Shown: positions 45,705-54,059 of the stretch, one piece after another
Numbering within the stretch: the stretch's first letter is position 1
Layout: every line of letters starts with the position of its first letter
Assembly (NCBI RefSeq): GCF_031453555.1
Contig: NZ_JAVIZM010000001.1
Span: forward strand, 4,223,001 to 4,287,000
Source of the DNA: Bacillus sp. SLBN-46
Lineage (GTDB): Bacteria; Bacillota; Bacilli; Bacillales; Cytobacillaceae
Length of the DNA: 64,000 nt
Direction of reading: 5' to 3'
Position numbers and translations under genes: made by a program
The notes under the pieces: model-generated
What the model saw: the letters and a program-made list of their open reading frames with translations, nothing else
Told to the model about the DNA's origin: nothing
Database searches by the model: none

Positions 45705-46361
45705 TTATCCTATCTTATCATTTTTGATTACTCCATTACGTACGGCAAAAAGAGCAGCCTGGGTGCGATCCGCTAGCTCAAGCTTTGCTAAAACGTTTGA
45801 AACATGGGTTTTTACCGTCTTTTCAGTAATAAATAACGATGAAGCAATTTCTTTATTACTTTTTCCACTAGCTATTTCCTTAAGGACTTCCAACTCTCTT
45901 TTGGTCAACTCATTCAAATGGTTCTTGCCCTCATTTTGTTTCGAGGTTAAATGGGTTAATAAATGAGTCGTTGCTTTTGGATGCAATTGATTTTCACCAT
46001 TCATTAACATTTTTATTGCCCTCACTAGCTCATCTGGTTCTATATCCTTTAATTGATAGCCTGAGGCACCCGCTTCAATAGCAGGTATTACATGGTTTTG
46101 GTCCGAAAAACTGGTTAGTATCATAACTTTCATACTTGGATGCTTTTCTTTAATTTTCTGTGTAGCTTCAATCCCGTCCATAACCGGCATGACTAGATCC
46201 ATTAATACAAGATCTGGCATTAATCGGTCAACTAACTCAACCGCTTCTTCTCCATTTTTCGCTTCCCCTACAATTTCAATATTTTCTTGTGTCTTTAAGA
46301 AGAACACCAGGCCTCTACGTACGACATGATGATCATCGGCTATTAGTATTCGTATACTCAA
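45705..46361 (-). CDS. yhcZ: NarL/LuxR-type response regulator YhcZ
   Basis: 218 residues. Receiver with IADDHHVVRRG, phospho-acceptor in LVLMDLVMPVMDG and lysine in GYQLKDIE; LuxR-type helix-turn-helix at the C-terminus (LTKRELEVLKEIASGKSNKEIA). Partner of the YhcY-type kinase 12 bases upstream. The start is TTG after AAGGGGGGATTATT. Confidence 0.92.
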   Translation of the reverse strand: MSIRILIADDHHVVRRGLVFFLKTQENIEIVGEAKNGEEAVELVDRLMPDLVLMDLVMPVMDGIEATQKIKEKHPSMKVMILTSFSDQNHVIPAIEAGASGYQLKDIEPDELVRAIKMLMNGENQLHPKATTHLLTHLTSKQNEGKNHLNELTKRELEVLKEIASGKSNKEIASSLFITEKTVKTHVSNVLAKLELADRTQAALFAVRNGVIKNDKIG

Positions 46362-46373
46362 AATAATCCCCCC

Positions 46374-47489
46374 TTAAAACGGAATACTGACCCGCAGCTT
46401 TGTCCCTTTGTTTAGCTCACTTTCCAAATTAAAAGTTCCGCCTAAAGACTCCGCTCTGTTTCTCATGCTTTTTAGACCGAGCGATGGAAGCACTAAACCT
46501 TCATCATAAGTAAACCCACATCCATTGTCTTTTATTTCTATGGTTATTCTGCTATCACTTCCATGAACAAATAAATGTACATCGGATTGTTGTGAATGTT
46601 TTTTGCAATTAGCTAATGCTTCTTGGCTAATTCGAAAAACAGCCTCCTCAATTCTGCTTGGTAAATTAATGACCCCGTTTATTTTAATGTTTGTATTTAA
46701 TCCGAGCATTTCAGAGTAACTCGATAATGCACTAACAATGCCCTGCTCTAATCCCTTTGGGCGTAGCTGCCAAATAAGCGCTCTCATTTCATTTAATGCC
46801 TCTTGCGCTAAATCTTGAATATAACTAAAGGTTTCCTTCACTTCTGGATCCTTTGTCATTTCTTTCCCTCCACGAGCAGTCAGGCTTAAGGAGAAAAGGA
46901 GTTGATTAACAGAATCGTGCAGGTCTCTTGCTAATCTATTTCTTTCTGCTGTTAAAGCAATTTCTTGTTCTTTTTGTGTTAGATTTATCCTTTTTAAGGC
47001 TGAGCCTATCTGCAATGCCACTGATTCTAAAAGAGCAAGCTCTTCATTGTTAAAGCTTGTTTTATTCGGTGCCCCAACATTTAATAATCCAAATTTTTCT
47101 TTCCCTGCTTTGAGTGGTACGGTCGCATGATGGGTTAATCCCCATGTATCCCCTAATTTATGTTCAATTGCATCTTCCAATCGCATACATTCAATAATAT
47201 TGGTTGCCTTATCTATTCGGCCTTTATTATAGCGGTTAATACACCAGCAATCCCCGCTGCACATGGGGGCATACTGGTTGTCGGATAATGCGGGGGGAAG
47301 ATTTTCTTTCGCAGCTAGTGAAAAGGAACCTACATCATCAATAAGAAAGATCCATCCAGTTTGTAAGCCGGTTACATGTAAAAGCTTCTTTAGAACCTCT
47401 GAAAGGACATTGTATATGTCTGTTCCTTGATTCAATAACTCGGCAATTTCTTTTAAAATTTGTAAATCAGAATGGTGACACGTACTCAT
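46374..47489 (-). CDS. yhcY: GAF-domain histidine kinase YhcY (AirS-like), with a four-Cys cluster
   Basis: 371 residues from the second ATG at 47489, 6 bases after GGGGG; no membrane segment. An N-terminal GAF domain (about 10-165) contains cysteines at 77, 81, 83 and 101 (PMCSGDCWCINRYN then IIECMRLED). HisKA_3 H-box AERNRLARDLHDSVNQLLFSL and a C-terminal HATPase (LKSMRNRAESLGG). The homologous S. aureus AirSR (YhcSR) binds a [2Fe-2S] cluster and senses oxygen; the cysteine set here suggests the same chemistry. Confidence 0.9.
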   Translation of the reverse strand: MSTCHHSDLQILKEIAELLNQGTDIYNVLSEVLKKLLHVTGLQTGWIFLIDDVGSFSLAAKENLPPALSDNQYAPMCSGDCWCINRYNKGRIDKATNIIECMRLEDAIEHKLGDTWGLTHHATVPLKAGKEKFGLLNVGAPNKTSFNNEELALLESVALQIGSALKRINLTQKEQEIALTAERNRLARDLHDSVNQLLFSLSLTARGGKEMTKDPEVKETFSYIQDLAQEALNEMRALIWQLRPKGLEQGIVSALSSYSEMLGLNTNIKINGVINLPSRIEEAVFRISQEALANCKKHSQQSDVHLFVHGSDSRITIEIKDNGCGFTYDEGLVLPSLGLKSMRNRAESLGGTFNLESELNKGTKLRVSIPF

Positions 47490-47595
47490 AAACATCCCCC
47501 TGAAAATTCCAACTCTTGCAATTATTATAACGCTTTTCTTCCGCTTATTCCTTAGAAAAAAGTATGGTTTCTTCTCCGACTTAAGTCGGAAAGAA

Positions 47596-47625
47596 TAGAG
47601 GCTGACTCCTATGAGCCAGCCTCTA
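47596..47625 (-). terminator. Probable terminator of pgcA
   Basis: A stem with one mismatch (47596-47608 with 47613-47625), short loop, modest T content on the minus strand; same GAGGCTG core as at 24282 and 54021. Confidence 0.55.
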
Positions 47626-47681
47626 ATACTTATCCTATTAGATATTGTTGTGCGAATGGATGGATTGACAATCTCATATTC

Positions 47682-49424
47682 TTACTGTTCGTGAATCATT
47701 TTCATTTTTCTTTCTACTACATCCATAAAGTCTTTTTCTACTGTTTGAAGTTTCAGCTTACTATCCTCCAGACGATCACTGTTTACACCAAAGTAGAATT
47801 TAACCTTTGGTTCAGTCCCTGATGGTCTTAAGCAAACCCATGTACCGTCTTCAAATGTATATTTTAGCACATTAGATTTAGGCAGCTGAATCTTCTCTTC
47901 TTTCTTATTCGTTAACCGAATACCAGTTAAATAATCCTCCGTTGTGGCGGTCTTTAAGGAACCTAAATTAGTTAATGGCTCCATTCGGAAGGAAGCTAGT
48001 AGACTTTGAATCATTTCAGCTCCTTCTTTTCCCTTCAATGTTAACGAACGAAGGCCTTCCTGATAAAAACCGTATTTTTCAAATACCTGCATCATTCCAT
48101 TATAAAGAGACAAGCCTTGTTTTTTATAAAAGGCACAAACTTCTGTGGCTAAGAGGGCAGCCTGAATAGCATCTTTATCACGGGCAAAGTCGCCGATTAA
48201 GTAGCCATAGGACTCTTCATAACCAAATAAGAAGGTATGGTCACCTGTTTCTTCATACTCTTTTATTTTCTCAGCAATAAACTTGAAACCTGTTAAAACG
48301 TCAACCGTTTCAAGGCCATACGCTGAGGTGATTTTCCTTCCTAATTCAGAGGTAACAATCGTTTTTAAAACGACTCCATTTTGAGGCAATGTTCCTTTTT
48401 CTTTTTTCTGAGAAAGGAGATAATCAAGCAATAATGCCCCTGTTTGATTTCCTGTCAGAACGACATACTCGCCTTCTTCATTACGTACCGCGATACCAAG
48501 ACGGTCTGCATCTGGATCAGTTGCAATTAGTAGGTCAGCTCCCACTTTTAAGCCATCGCGGATAGCTAATTGAAAAGCAGCATGTTCTTCTGGATTAGGA
48601 CTTTTCACTGTAGAAAATTCAGCGTCAGGAAGCTCCTGTTCCTTTACAATTGTTACATTTTTATACCCTAATGCAGAGAGTCCTGAGCGAACCGGCTTAT
48701 TGGCTGTTCCATGTAATGGGGTAAAAACCACTTTAACATCGGCTTCTTCAGAGAGATTGGGATTCTCCGAAATCGTTTTGAGTTTTTCAATATATGCTTG
48801 GTCTATTTCCGAACCGATTGTTCTAATTAATCCAGCAGCTCTTAATTGATCTTCACTGCCAACTTCAATCAATAGCTCGTTTTCTATTTCATTGACCTTT
48901 GAAATAACTTGATCAGCATGATTGGGTGGAAGCTGACCACCATCAGACCCATACACTTTGTATCCATTATACTCTGGTGGATTATGGCTGGCAGTTATGA
49001 CAATCCCAGAAAAGGCATGTAGGTACCTTAAGGCAAAGGAAAGTTCAGGGGTCGGTCTTAATTCGTCAAATATATAGGTTTGAATTCCTTTGGTAGCTAG
49101 TGTTTTTGCAGCCTCCAAGGCAAACTCAGGAGACTTGTGACGGGAATCATAAGCAATAACTACCCCTCTTTGTTTCGCTTCTAATCCTTGTTCCTCTATG
49201 TATGCTGCTAAACCTGCTGATGCTTTACGAACCGTATAGATGTTCATTCGATTTGTACCTGCACCAATCTCACCGCGCATTCCGCCTGTTCCAAATTCTA
49301 AATTCTTATAAAAAGCCTCTTCTAGTTGTTTTTCATCATTCTCCCACTCTTTTAGTTGAGCTTGTAATTCAGCATCTAAACCTTCGAACTCCATCCAGTC
49401 TTTTGCAACTGTTTTCCAGTTCAT
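47682..49424 (-). CDS. pgcA: Phosphoglucomutase PgcA (YhxB)
   Basis: 580 residues. Alpha-D-phosphohexomutase motifs: active serine in [19 protein letters not shown], metal loop [12 protein letters not shown], sugar loop GYEESYGYL and phosphate loop [14 protein letters not shown]. Converts glucose 6-phosphate to glucose 1-phosphate for UDP-glucose, teichoic acid and glycolipid synthesis. The start follows GAGGAGGGGAACAA. Same neighbours as in B. subtilis (yhcY-yhcZ downstream). Confidence 0.96.
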   Translation of the reverse strand: MNWKTVAKDWMEFEGLDAELQAQLKEWENDEKQLEEAFYKNLEFGTGGMRGEIGAGTNRMNIYTVRKASAGLAAYIEEQGLEAKQRGVVIAYDSRHKSPEFALEAAKTLATKGIQTYIFDELRPTPELSFALRYLHAFSGIVITASHNPPEYNGYKVYGSDGGQLPPNHADQVISKVNEIENELLIEVGSEDQLRAAGLIRTIGSEIDQAYIEKLKTISENPNLSEEADVKVVFTPLHGTANKPVRSGLSALGYKNVTIVKEQELPDAEFSTVKSPNPEEHAAFQLAIRDGLKVGADLLIATDPDADRLGIAVRNEEGEYVVLTGNQTGALLLDYLLSQKKEKGTLPQNGVVLKTIVTSELGRKITSAYGLETVDVLTGFKFIAEKIKEYEETGDHTFLFGYEESYGYLIGDFARDKDAIQAALLATEVCAFYKKQGLSLYNGMMQVFEKYGFYQEGLRSLTLKGKEGAEMIQSLLASFRMEPLTNLGSLKTATTEDYLTGIRLTNKKEEKIQLPKSNVLKYTFEDGTWVCLRPSGTEPKVKFYFGVNSDRLEDSKLKLQTVEKDFMDVVERKMKMIHEQ

Positions 49425-49540
49425 TTGTTCCCCTCCTCATCCATCTATTTAATATTGTTTCTAAGTCATAGCTTGATACTCCTTTAAAAATCACTCGAAA
49501 TAAGCCGACAATTTTTGCAGAAAGTGTTGAAATAGAAAGA

Positions 49541-49560
49541 AGCCTGATTTGCATCAGGCT
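49541..49560 (-). terminator. Terminator of yhcU
   Basis: An 8-bp stem AGCCTGAT/ATCAGGCT with 4-base loop and pyrimidine-rich tail on the minus strand. Confidence 0.6.
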
Positions 49561-49570
49561 CGGTTTGTTC

Positions 49571-49957
49571 CTATATTATTAATTCATTATCTGCTTTTGT
49601 GTAAATACTAAGCATTGAATGTCTCATGCTTTTCACACTGAGAAATTGTTCAAAATCAAAAGGGAAAGATAATCCAATTTCTTCAAGTGTGGCCACATTT
49701 TTATTGTATAGTGCAGCATATTGTTCATCCACCGGAGAAGATTCAAGTATGGAAATTAATGTTTGTATACATGTCATTACCTGAAAAGCATCTTTTAATG
49801 TGCTAAAATCTTCAGTAGGATGTAAAACTCCTAATTGCTCAAATTGACAAATCTCTTCGTCACTAAAATAGAGGGGAAAAATATTAGAGTAAATGTACCT
49901 CACCAGTTCATTGATTTCTTCTTCTTGACTTGGTGTCGAGGCAAAAACTATTTTCAC
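49571..49957 (-). CDS. yhcU: YhcU-like DUF5365 protein
   Basis: 128 residues, acidic, soluble, starting GTG after AAAGGTGGGTTATAA. The stretch EEEINELVRYIYSNIFPLYFSDEEI and its position divergent from yhcT match B. subtilis YhcU, function unknown. Confidence 0.8.
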   Translation of the reverse strand: MKIVFASTPSQEEEINELVRYIYSNIFPLYFSDEEICQFEQLGVLHPTEDFSTLKDAFQVMTCIQTLISILESSPVDEQYAALYNKNVATLEEIGLSFPFDFEQFLSVKSMRHSMLSIYTKADNELII

Positions 49958-49970
49958 TTATAACCCACCT

Positions 49971-49998
49971 TTGCCATCGCTATATTCTGTCGTATTAT
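49971..49998 (+). promoter_or_regulatory. Likely promoter of yhcT
   Basis: TTGCCA (49971-49976), 16-base spacer, TATTAT (49993-49998), about 100 bases before the yhcT start. Confidence 0.5.
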
Positions 49999-50022
49999 AT
50001 AAAATAAGAATAACATAATTTA

Positions 50023-50037
50023 CACCGATAATCGGTG
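50023..50037. repeat. Perfect inverted repeat in the yhcT leader
   Basis: CACCGATAATCGGTG, a 7-1-7 inverted repeat just downstream of the likely yhcT promoter; followed by a small hairpin GTGGT/ACCAC and a GC-rich patch (50058-50085) unlike its surroundings. Confidence 0.6.
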
Positions 50038-50099
50038 GTAATTGTAACCACATAGAAAAGCGGCAGCGCCTTGGCCAGCCCCGAAATAAGGAGATATAT

Positions 50100-51023
50100 A
50101 TGCTTAAAACAATGCGTAAGGGAGAATGGTTTCATTTGGTTGTCCCTAATGAATGGCAAGGAAAAACAACAGATGACATTTTCCGTCAAATATGGGAAGC
50201 TCCTAAGAAATTAACTCATAGCTTTAGAATGGAAAATACAGTTTTATTAGATGGACACCGGATCAATTGGACATTACCATTACAAACCGGAGACGTGTTA
50301 CAAATCAAACTGTTTGTTGATGAGCCTCTTACTATGGTCCCTCAATTCCATGATATTGACGTGATCTATGAGGATGACCATGTAATGGTGGTAAACAAGC
50401 CCCCATTTATGAACACTCACCCAAATGATATTACGACGGACCACACTACACTGATCAACGCCCTTGCTTTCTATTTACAATCAAAGGGAGAAGATAGAAA
50501 CATTCGCCAAATCCACCGATTAGACCGTGATACTTCAGGGGCAATTTTTTTTGCTAAGCATGCCTTAGCAGGAGCAATATTAGACAAAATGCTGGAAAAA
50601 CGTGAGATAAAGAGAACATACATAGCTGCGGTACACGGTCTGGTAAGACCCAAAAAAGGACGAATTAATAAGGCAATTGGCCGGGACCGCCACCATGCGA
50701 CGCGAAGAAGAGTGTCCGATACAGGACAGGAAGCTATTACTAATTATCAGGTACTAACTGAGGATAAAAATAAATATTTTTCGATTGTAAGATGCTGGCT
50801 TGAAACTGGAAGAACCCATCAAATAAGAGTCCATTTAAGCCATGTAGGTCACCCTTTAATCGGTGATACACTTTATGGTGGAGAGGGAATAGTGAATCGG
50901 CAGGCATTACATGCGGCAAAGCTTGAATTCAATCATCCTCTTACCCAGGAACTAATTACATGCCATGCTCCTATTCCAGATTTACAAAACCTGTTTCAAT
51001 CCATCGATATATACTCGTTGTAG
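50100..51023 (+). CDS. yhcT: RluA-family pseudouridine synthase YhcT
   Basis: 307 residues. An N-terminal S4-like region is followed by the RluA catalytic core: VVNKPPFMNTHPN, then IHRLDRDTSGAIFFAKH with the catalytic Asp, and LETGRTHQIRVHLSHVGHPLIGD. Converts uridine to pseudouridine in rRNA or tRNA; the exact site is not known. The ATG follows AATAAGGAGATATAT. Confidence 0.93.
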   Translation: MLKTMRKGEWFHLVVPNEWQGKTTDDIFRQIWEAPKKLTHSFRMENTVLLDGHRINWTLPLQTGDVLQIKLFVDEPLTMVPQFHDIDVIYEDDHVMVVNKPPFMNTHPNDITTDHTTLINALAFYLQSKGEDRNIRQIHRLDRDTSGAIFFAKHALAGAILDKMLEKREIKRTYIAAVHGLVRPKKGRINKAIGRDRHHATRRRVSDTGQEAITNYQVLTEDKNKYFSIVRCWLETGRTHQIRVHLSHVGHPLIGDTLYGGEGIVNRQALHAAKLEFNHPLTQELITCHAPIPDLQNLFQSIDIYSL

Positions 51024-51047
51024 CGTGGTAGGAAAAAAAGTATGACG

Positions 51048-51077
51048 AAAAGCCTCCCTATTTCAGGAGGCTTTTCT
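51048..51077 (+). terminator. Terminator of yhcT
   Basis: A perfect 10-bp stem (51048-51057 with 51066-51075), T-run. Confidence 0.75.
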
Positions 51078-51098
51078 TAATCCAGGTATATTTTTGTA

Positions 51099-51353
51099 TT
51101 AATCGGCTTTTCTGAAGGCTCTCATTACAAAGCTTAAAAGAAGAACCAACACTGCAGCTCCAATTATTGCGGGTACTATAGCAAAGTCAGCTACATGCGG
51201 ACCCCAGTTTCCTAAAATTGCTGTCCCGATCCATGCACCAACAAAACCAGCAATAATGTTACCTATAATTCCACCAGGAATATTTCTTCCAACAATAAGC
51301 CCAGCTAACCAACCAATCACTCCGCCTACAATTAATGCCCAAATAAAGCTCAC
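51099..51353 (-). CDS. GlsB/YeaQ/YmgE-family stress membrane protein
   Basis: 84 residues from the GTG at 51353, placed 9 bases after AAGGAG; the ATG at 51383 would run through that SD. Three helices with glycine-rich IVGGVIGWLAGLIVGR, GIIGNIIAGFVGAWIG, typical of the transglycosylase-associated GlsB family, which is induced by stress. A small inverted repeat CAGGCAG/CTGCCTG lies upstream at 51414-51432. Confidence 0.85.
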   Translation of the reverse strand: MSFIWALIVGGVIGWLAGLIVGRNIPGGIIGNIIAGFVGAWIGTAILGNWGPHVADFAIVPAIIGAAVLVLLLSFVMRAFRKAD

Positions 51354-51383
51354 TTTAGAACACTCCTTTTTAGTATTCATCAT

Positions 51384-51685
51384 TTCACTTATTTAATAGC
51401 ATTTACCACTTCTCAGGCAGTAGTGCTGCCTGTACTAATAAAGTACCCAGTTTTGTTTTTTATACTCCTCGAAGAACGAATACCAAAAACAATTAAACAA
51501 ACTGTATACATAATTTATTAAACCAAGGTAAAAGTAAAAAAGAACATTAACTAGCGAAGGTGTAGTTATCAGAAAATTCTAATGTTAAGTTTTTGTAAAT
51601 TTCGTAAAGAATGTTTCTATTTTCGACAATTTTCATATAAAATATTTTAGGGTTGTACATATTTAATTTAATGGGGGTTATCCAC
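51384..51685. other. Intergenic region between glsB-like gene and ykaA
   Basis: About 300 AT-rich bases with a perfect 7-bp hairpin (51414-51420 with 51426-51432) and the divergent promoters. I see no ORF, no PhoP box series and no other element. Confidence 0.5.
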
Positions 51686-52303
51686 ATGGCATTAAAGAAA
51701 ACTGATAAGTTCTCAGTATTACTTAGCAAAATTTCCGCTAACTTGAAAGAAAGTACAAATTTCTTCACAGAATATAAGTTAAAAAACGTAAGTGATTTGA
51801 AAATCTTCTCTGAGAAAATGAAGGAATTAGAAACTAAGGGTGACTCTTTTGTACATGAAGTCATTAAAGAACTAAATGATGCCTTCATTACTCCAATCGA
51901 ACGTGAAGACATTCTGCACCTTGCAATGAGTATGGATGATGTCCTCGACGGTCTTGAAGGATGTGCGGCACTATTTGAAATGTATTCCATAACAAATGCT
52001 GATAACTTCATGATTCAATTCGTAGATGCCATTCAAGGAAGCGTCCATGAAATTGATAAAGCTGTTGAATTACTTTCCAATAAAAAACTAGCTCAAATTC
52101 GCGAACATGCAATTAAAATTAAAGATTTCGAATCAAAATGCGATAATATCCTACGTCAGTCTATTAAGAATTTATTCACAGTTGAAAAAGATCCAATTCG
52201 CATTATTCAATATAAAGAAATTTATGAAGAACTTGAAGATATCGCTGACTACTGTCAAGCAGTTGCCAATACTCTTGAAACCATCATTATGAAGAATGCA
52301 TAA
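51686..52303 (+). CDS. ykaA: DUF47-family Pit accessory protein YkaA
   Basis: 205 residues from the ATG at 51686 (after TGGGGGTTATCCAC), exactly the B. subtilis YkaA length. PhoU-like helical protein with EKMKELETKGDSFVHEVIKEL and REDILHLAMSMDDVLDGLEG. Modulates the Pit transporter encoded 11 bases downstream; acts in the cytoplasm at the membrane. Confidence 0.93.
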   Translation: MALKKTDKFSVLLSKISANLKESTNFFTEYKLKNVSDLKIFSEKMKELETKGDSFVHEVIKELNDAFITPIEREDILHLAMSMDDVLDGLEGCAALFEMYSITNADNFMIQFVDAIQGSVHEIDKAVELLSNKKLAQIREHAIKIKDFESKCDNILRQSIKNLFTVEKDPIRIIQYKEIYEELEDIADYCQAVANTLETIIMKNA

Positions 52304-52314
52304 GGAGCAAAAAT

Positions 52315-53316
52315 ATGAGCCTTGTTTTAATTTTAACCATATTAATCGTTATTGGCGCTCTTGCATTTGATTTTATTAATGGTTTCCATGATACTGCAAA
52401 TGCGATTGCTACCTCCGTTTCAACTAAAGCATTAAAACCACGCCAAGCTATCTTATTGGCTGCCATAATGAACTTTGTTGGTGCACTTACATTTACGGGT
52501 GTTGCTAAAACAGTATCTAAGGATATTGTTGATCCATTCATGTTACACAATGGTTCTGTTGTTATTCTTGCAGCATTACTTTCAGCTATTTTTTGGAACT
52601 TACTTACTTGGTATTTTGGAATCCCAAGTAGTTCTTCTCACGCCATTATTGGGTCAATTGCTGGTGCAGCAATAGCAGCAGAAGGGTTTAATGTCCTGAA
52701 CTATACTGGCTTTATTAAAATCTTAGAAGCACTTATCATTTCACCATTATTAGCATTTGTAGTTGGTTACATCATTTACAGTATTTTTAAAGTAGCATTT
52801 AAAAACTTTAATTTAACGAAAACGAACCGAAATTTCCGATATATTCAAATTGCCACTGCGGCCTTACAATCTTATTCACACGGGACAAATGATGCTCAGA
52901 AATCAATGGGAATCATCACTCTTGCTTTAATTGCCAACAACTATTTACATCCAGATGCGGGAATCCCATTCTGGGTTCAATTATCCTGCGCCATTGCAAT
53001 GGGATTAGGTACTTCTATCGGTGGATGGAAAATTATTAAAACGGTTGGCGGTAAGATTATGAAAATCCGTCCAATTAACGGTGTTGCAGCCGATTTAACT
53101 GGAGCAGCAGTTATTTTTGGTGCTACTTTTGCTCACTTACCAGTAAGTACAACACATGTTATTTCTTCAGGGATCTTAGGTGTTGGTTCTGCTCATCGCC
53201 TAAAGGGCGTTAAGTGGGATACCGCACAGCGTATGCTTATCACATGGGTTATTACCCTTCCTATTACTGCACTAATAGCAGCTATCAGTTATTTTATTCT
53301 AAATTTATTCTTTTAA
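52315..53316 (+). CDS. pit: Low-affinity phosphate transporter Pit
   Basis: 333 residues, about ten helices. The two Pit signature repeats are present: DFINGFHDTANAIATSVST and YSHGTNDAQKSMGIITLA, plus IPSSSSHAIIGS and LPVSTTHVISSG. Imports metal-phosphate by proton symport. Co-transcribed with ykaA. Ends before a strong terminator. Confidence 0.95.
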   Translation: MSLVLILTILIVIGALAFDFINGFHDTANAIATSVSTKALKPRQAILLAAIMNFVGALTFTGVAKTVSKDIVDPFMLHNGSVVILAALLSAIFWNLLTWYFGIPSSSSHAIIGSIAGAAIAAEGFNVLNYTGFIKILEALIISPLLAFVVGYIIYSIFKVAFKNFNLTKTNRNFRYIQIATAALQSYSHGTNDAQKSMGIITLALIANNYLHPDAGIPFWVQLSCAIAMGLGTSIGGWKIIKTVGGKIMKIRPINGVAADLTGAAVIFGATFAHLPVSTTHVISSGILGVGSAHRLKGVKWDTAQRMLITWVITLPITALIAAISYFILNLFF

Positions 53317-53321
53317 GATTG

Positions 53322-53353
53322 AAAAAGCAGCTGAACCTCAGCTGCTTTTTTTT
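53322..53353 (+). terminator. Terminator of ykaA-pit
   Basis: A perfect 12-bp stem (53322-53333 with 53339-53350), T-run of eight. Confidence 0.9.
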
Positions 53354-53428
53354 ATTGTTTTCACTTCTAAATCATAGACTCCCACATATTTTAAATGTAA
53401 AAGGACAAGGTTGGGGCTGATCTAATAT

Positions 53429-54004
53429 ATGAAACAAAAAATCGCTGCAATGCTGCTGGGGAGTTTACTATTAAGCCTTGGTGTAAATGGCTTTTTAGTA
53501 CCATACCAGCTCTTAGATGGTGGTGTCATCGGGTTAGGGTTAATTATTCACTACTTTTATGGCTGGCCAACTGGACTGAGTATCATTTTATTAAGTTTAC
53601 CTCTCTATGTCCTAGCGTGGTTTTTCGAGAGACGTTATTTTTTTTATAGCCTCCATGGGTTAATTATTTCATCCTTTTGCATTGATTTATTTTCATTTAT
53701 TAATGGAAAGATTCATCTTGATATACTGCCAAGTACGGTAATAGGTGGGGTCCTGGTTGGAATAGGAATTGGCCTTATGCTTCGCTATGAAACAAGTACT
53801 GGAGGTACAGATTTATTAGCTCAAATATTAACTAAATTTACTTCTATCAATATTGGCATTATCATTTTTTTGATTGATGGACTAGTTATTACAAGCGGCA
53901 TTCAAGTCGTTGGACTAGAAAAATTTTTCTACTCCCTTCTTACCATCCTATGTGTTGGGTTAATGACAACAGTTACGGTTTCTCGAAGGCCCGAAACAAA
54001 TTAA
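53429..54004 (+). CDS. YitT-family membrane protein lacking the DUF2179 domain
   Basis: 191 residues with five or six helices; LGVNGFLVPYQLLDGGVIGLGLI and GLMLRYETSTGGTDLLAQIL are the family's hallmark repeats. Full-length YitT proteins are about 280 residues and end in a cytoplasmic DUF2179 domain; this one stops after the membrane part (TVSRRPETN), with a clean stop and terminator. Either a short subfamily or a reduced copy. The SD is weak. Confidence 0.82.
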   Translation: MKQKIAAMLLGSLLLSLGVNGFLVPYQLLDGGVIGLGLIIHYFYGWPTGLSIILLSLPLYVLAWFFERRYFFYSLHGLIISSFCIDLFSFINGKIHLDILPSTVIGGVLVGIGIGLMLRYETSTGGTDLLAQILTKFTSINIGIIIFLIDGLVITSGIQVVGLEKFFYSLLTILCVGLMTTVTVSRRPETN

Positions 54005-54020
54005 TGAACTTTAACTTTAG

Positions 54021-54059
54021 AAAAGAGGCTGGCTCCATTTTTTTGAGCCAGCCTCTTTT
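54021..54059. terminator. Strong bidirectional terminator
   Basis: A perfect 15-bp stem (54021-54035 with 54045-54059) ending both the yitT-like gene and the six-gene minus-strand operon. Confidence 0.9.

Noticed and set aside
49959..50100. Transfer RNA or small RNA in the GC-rich yhcT leader
   Set aside because: No cloverleaf, no CCA end and the GC-rich part is under 30 bases.
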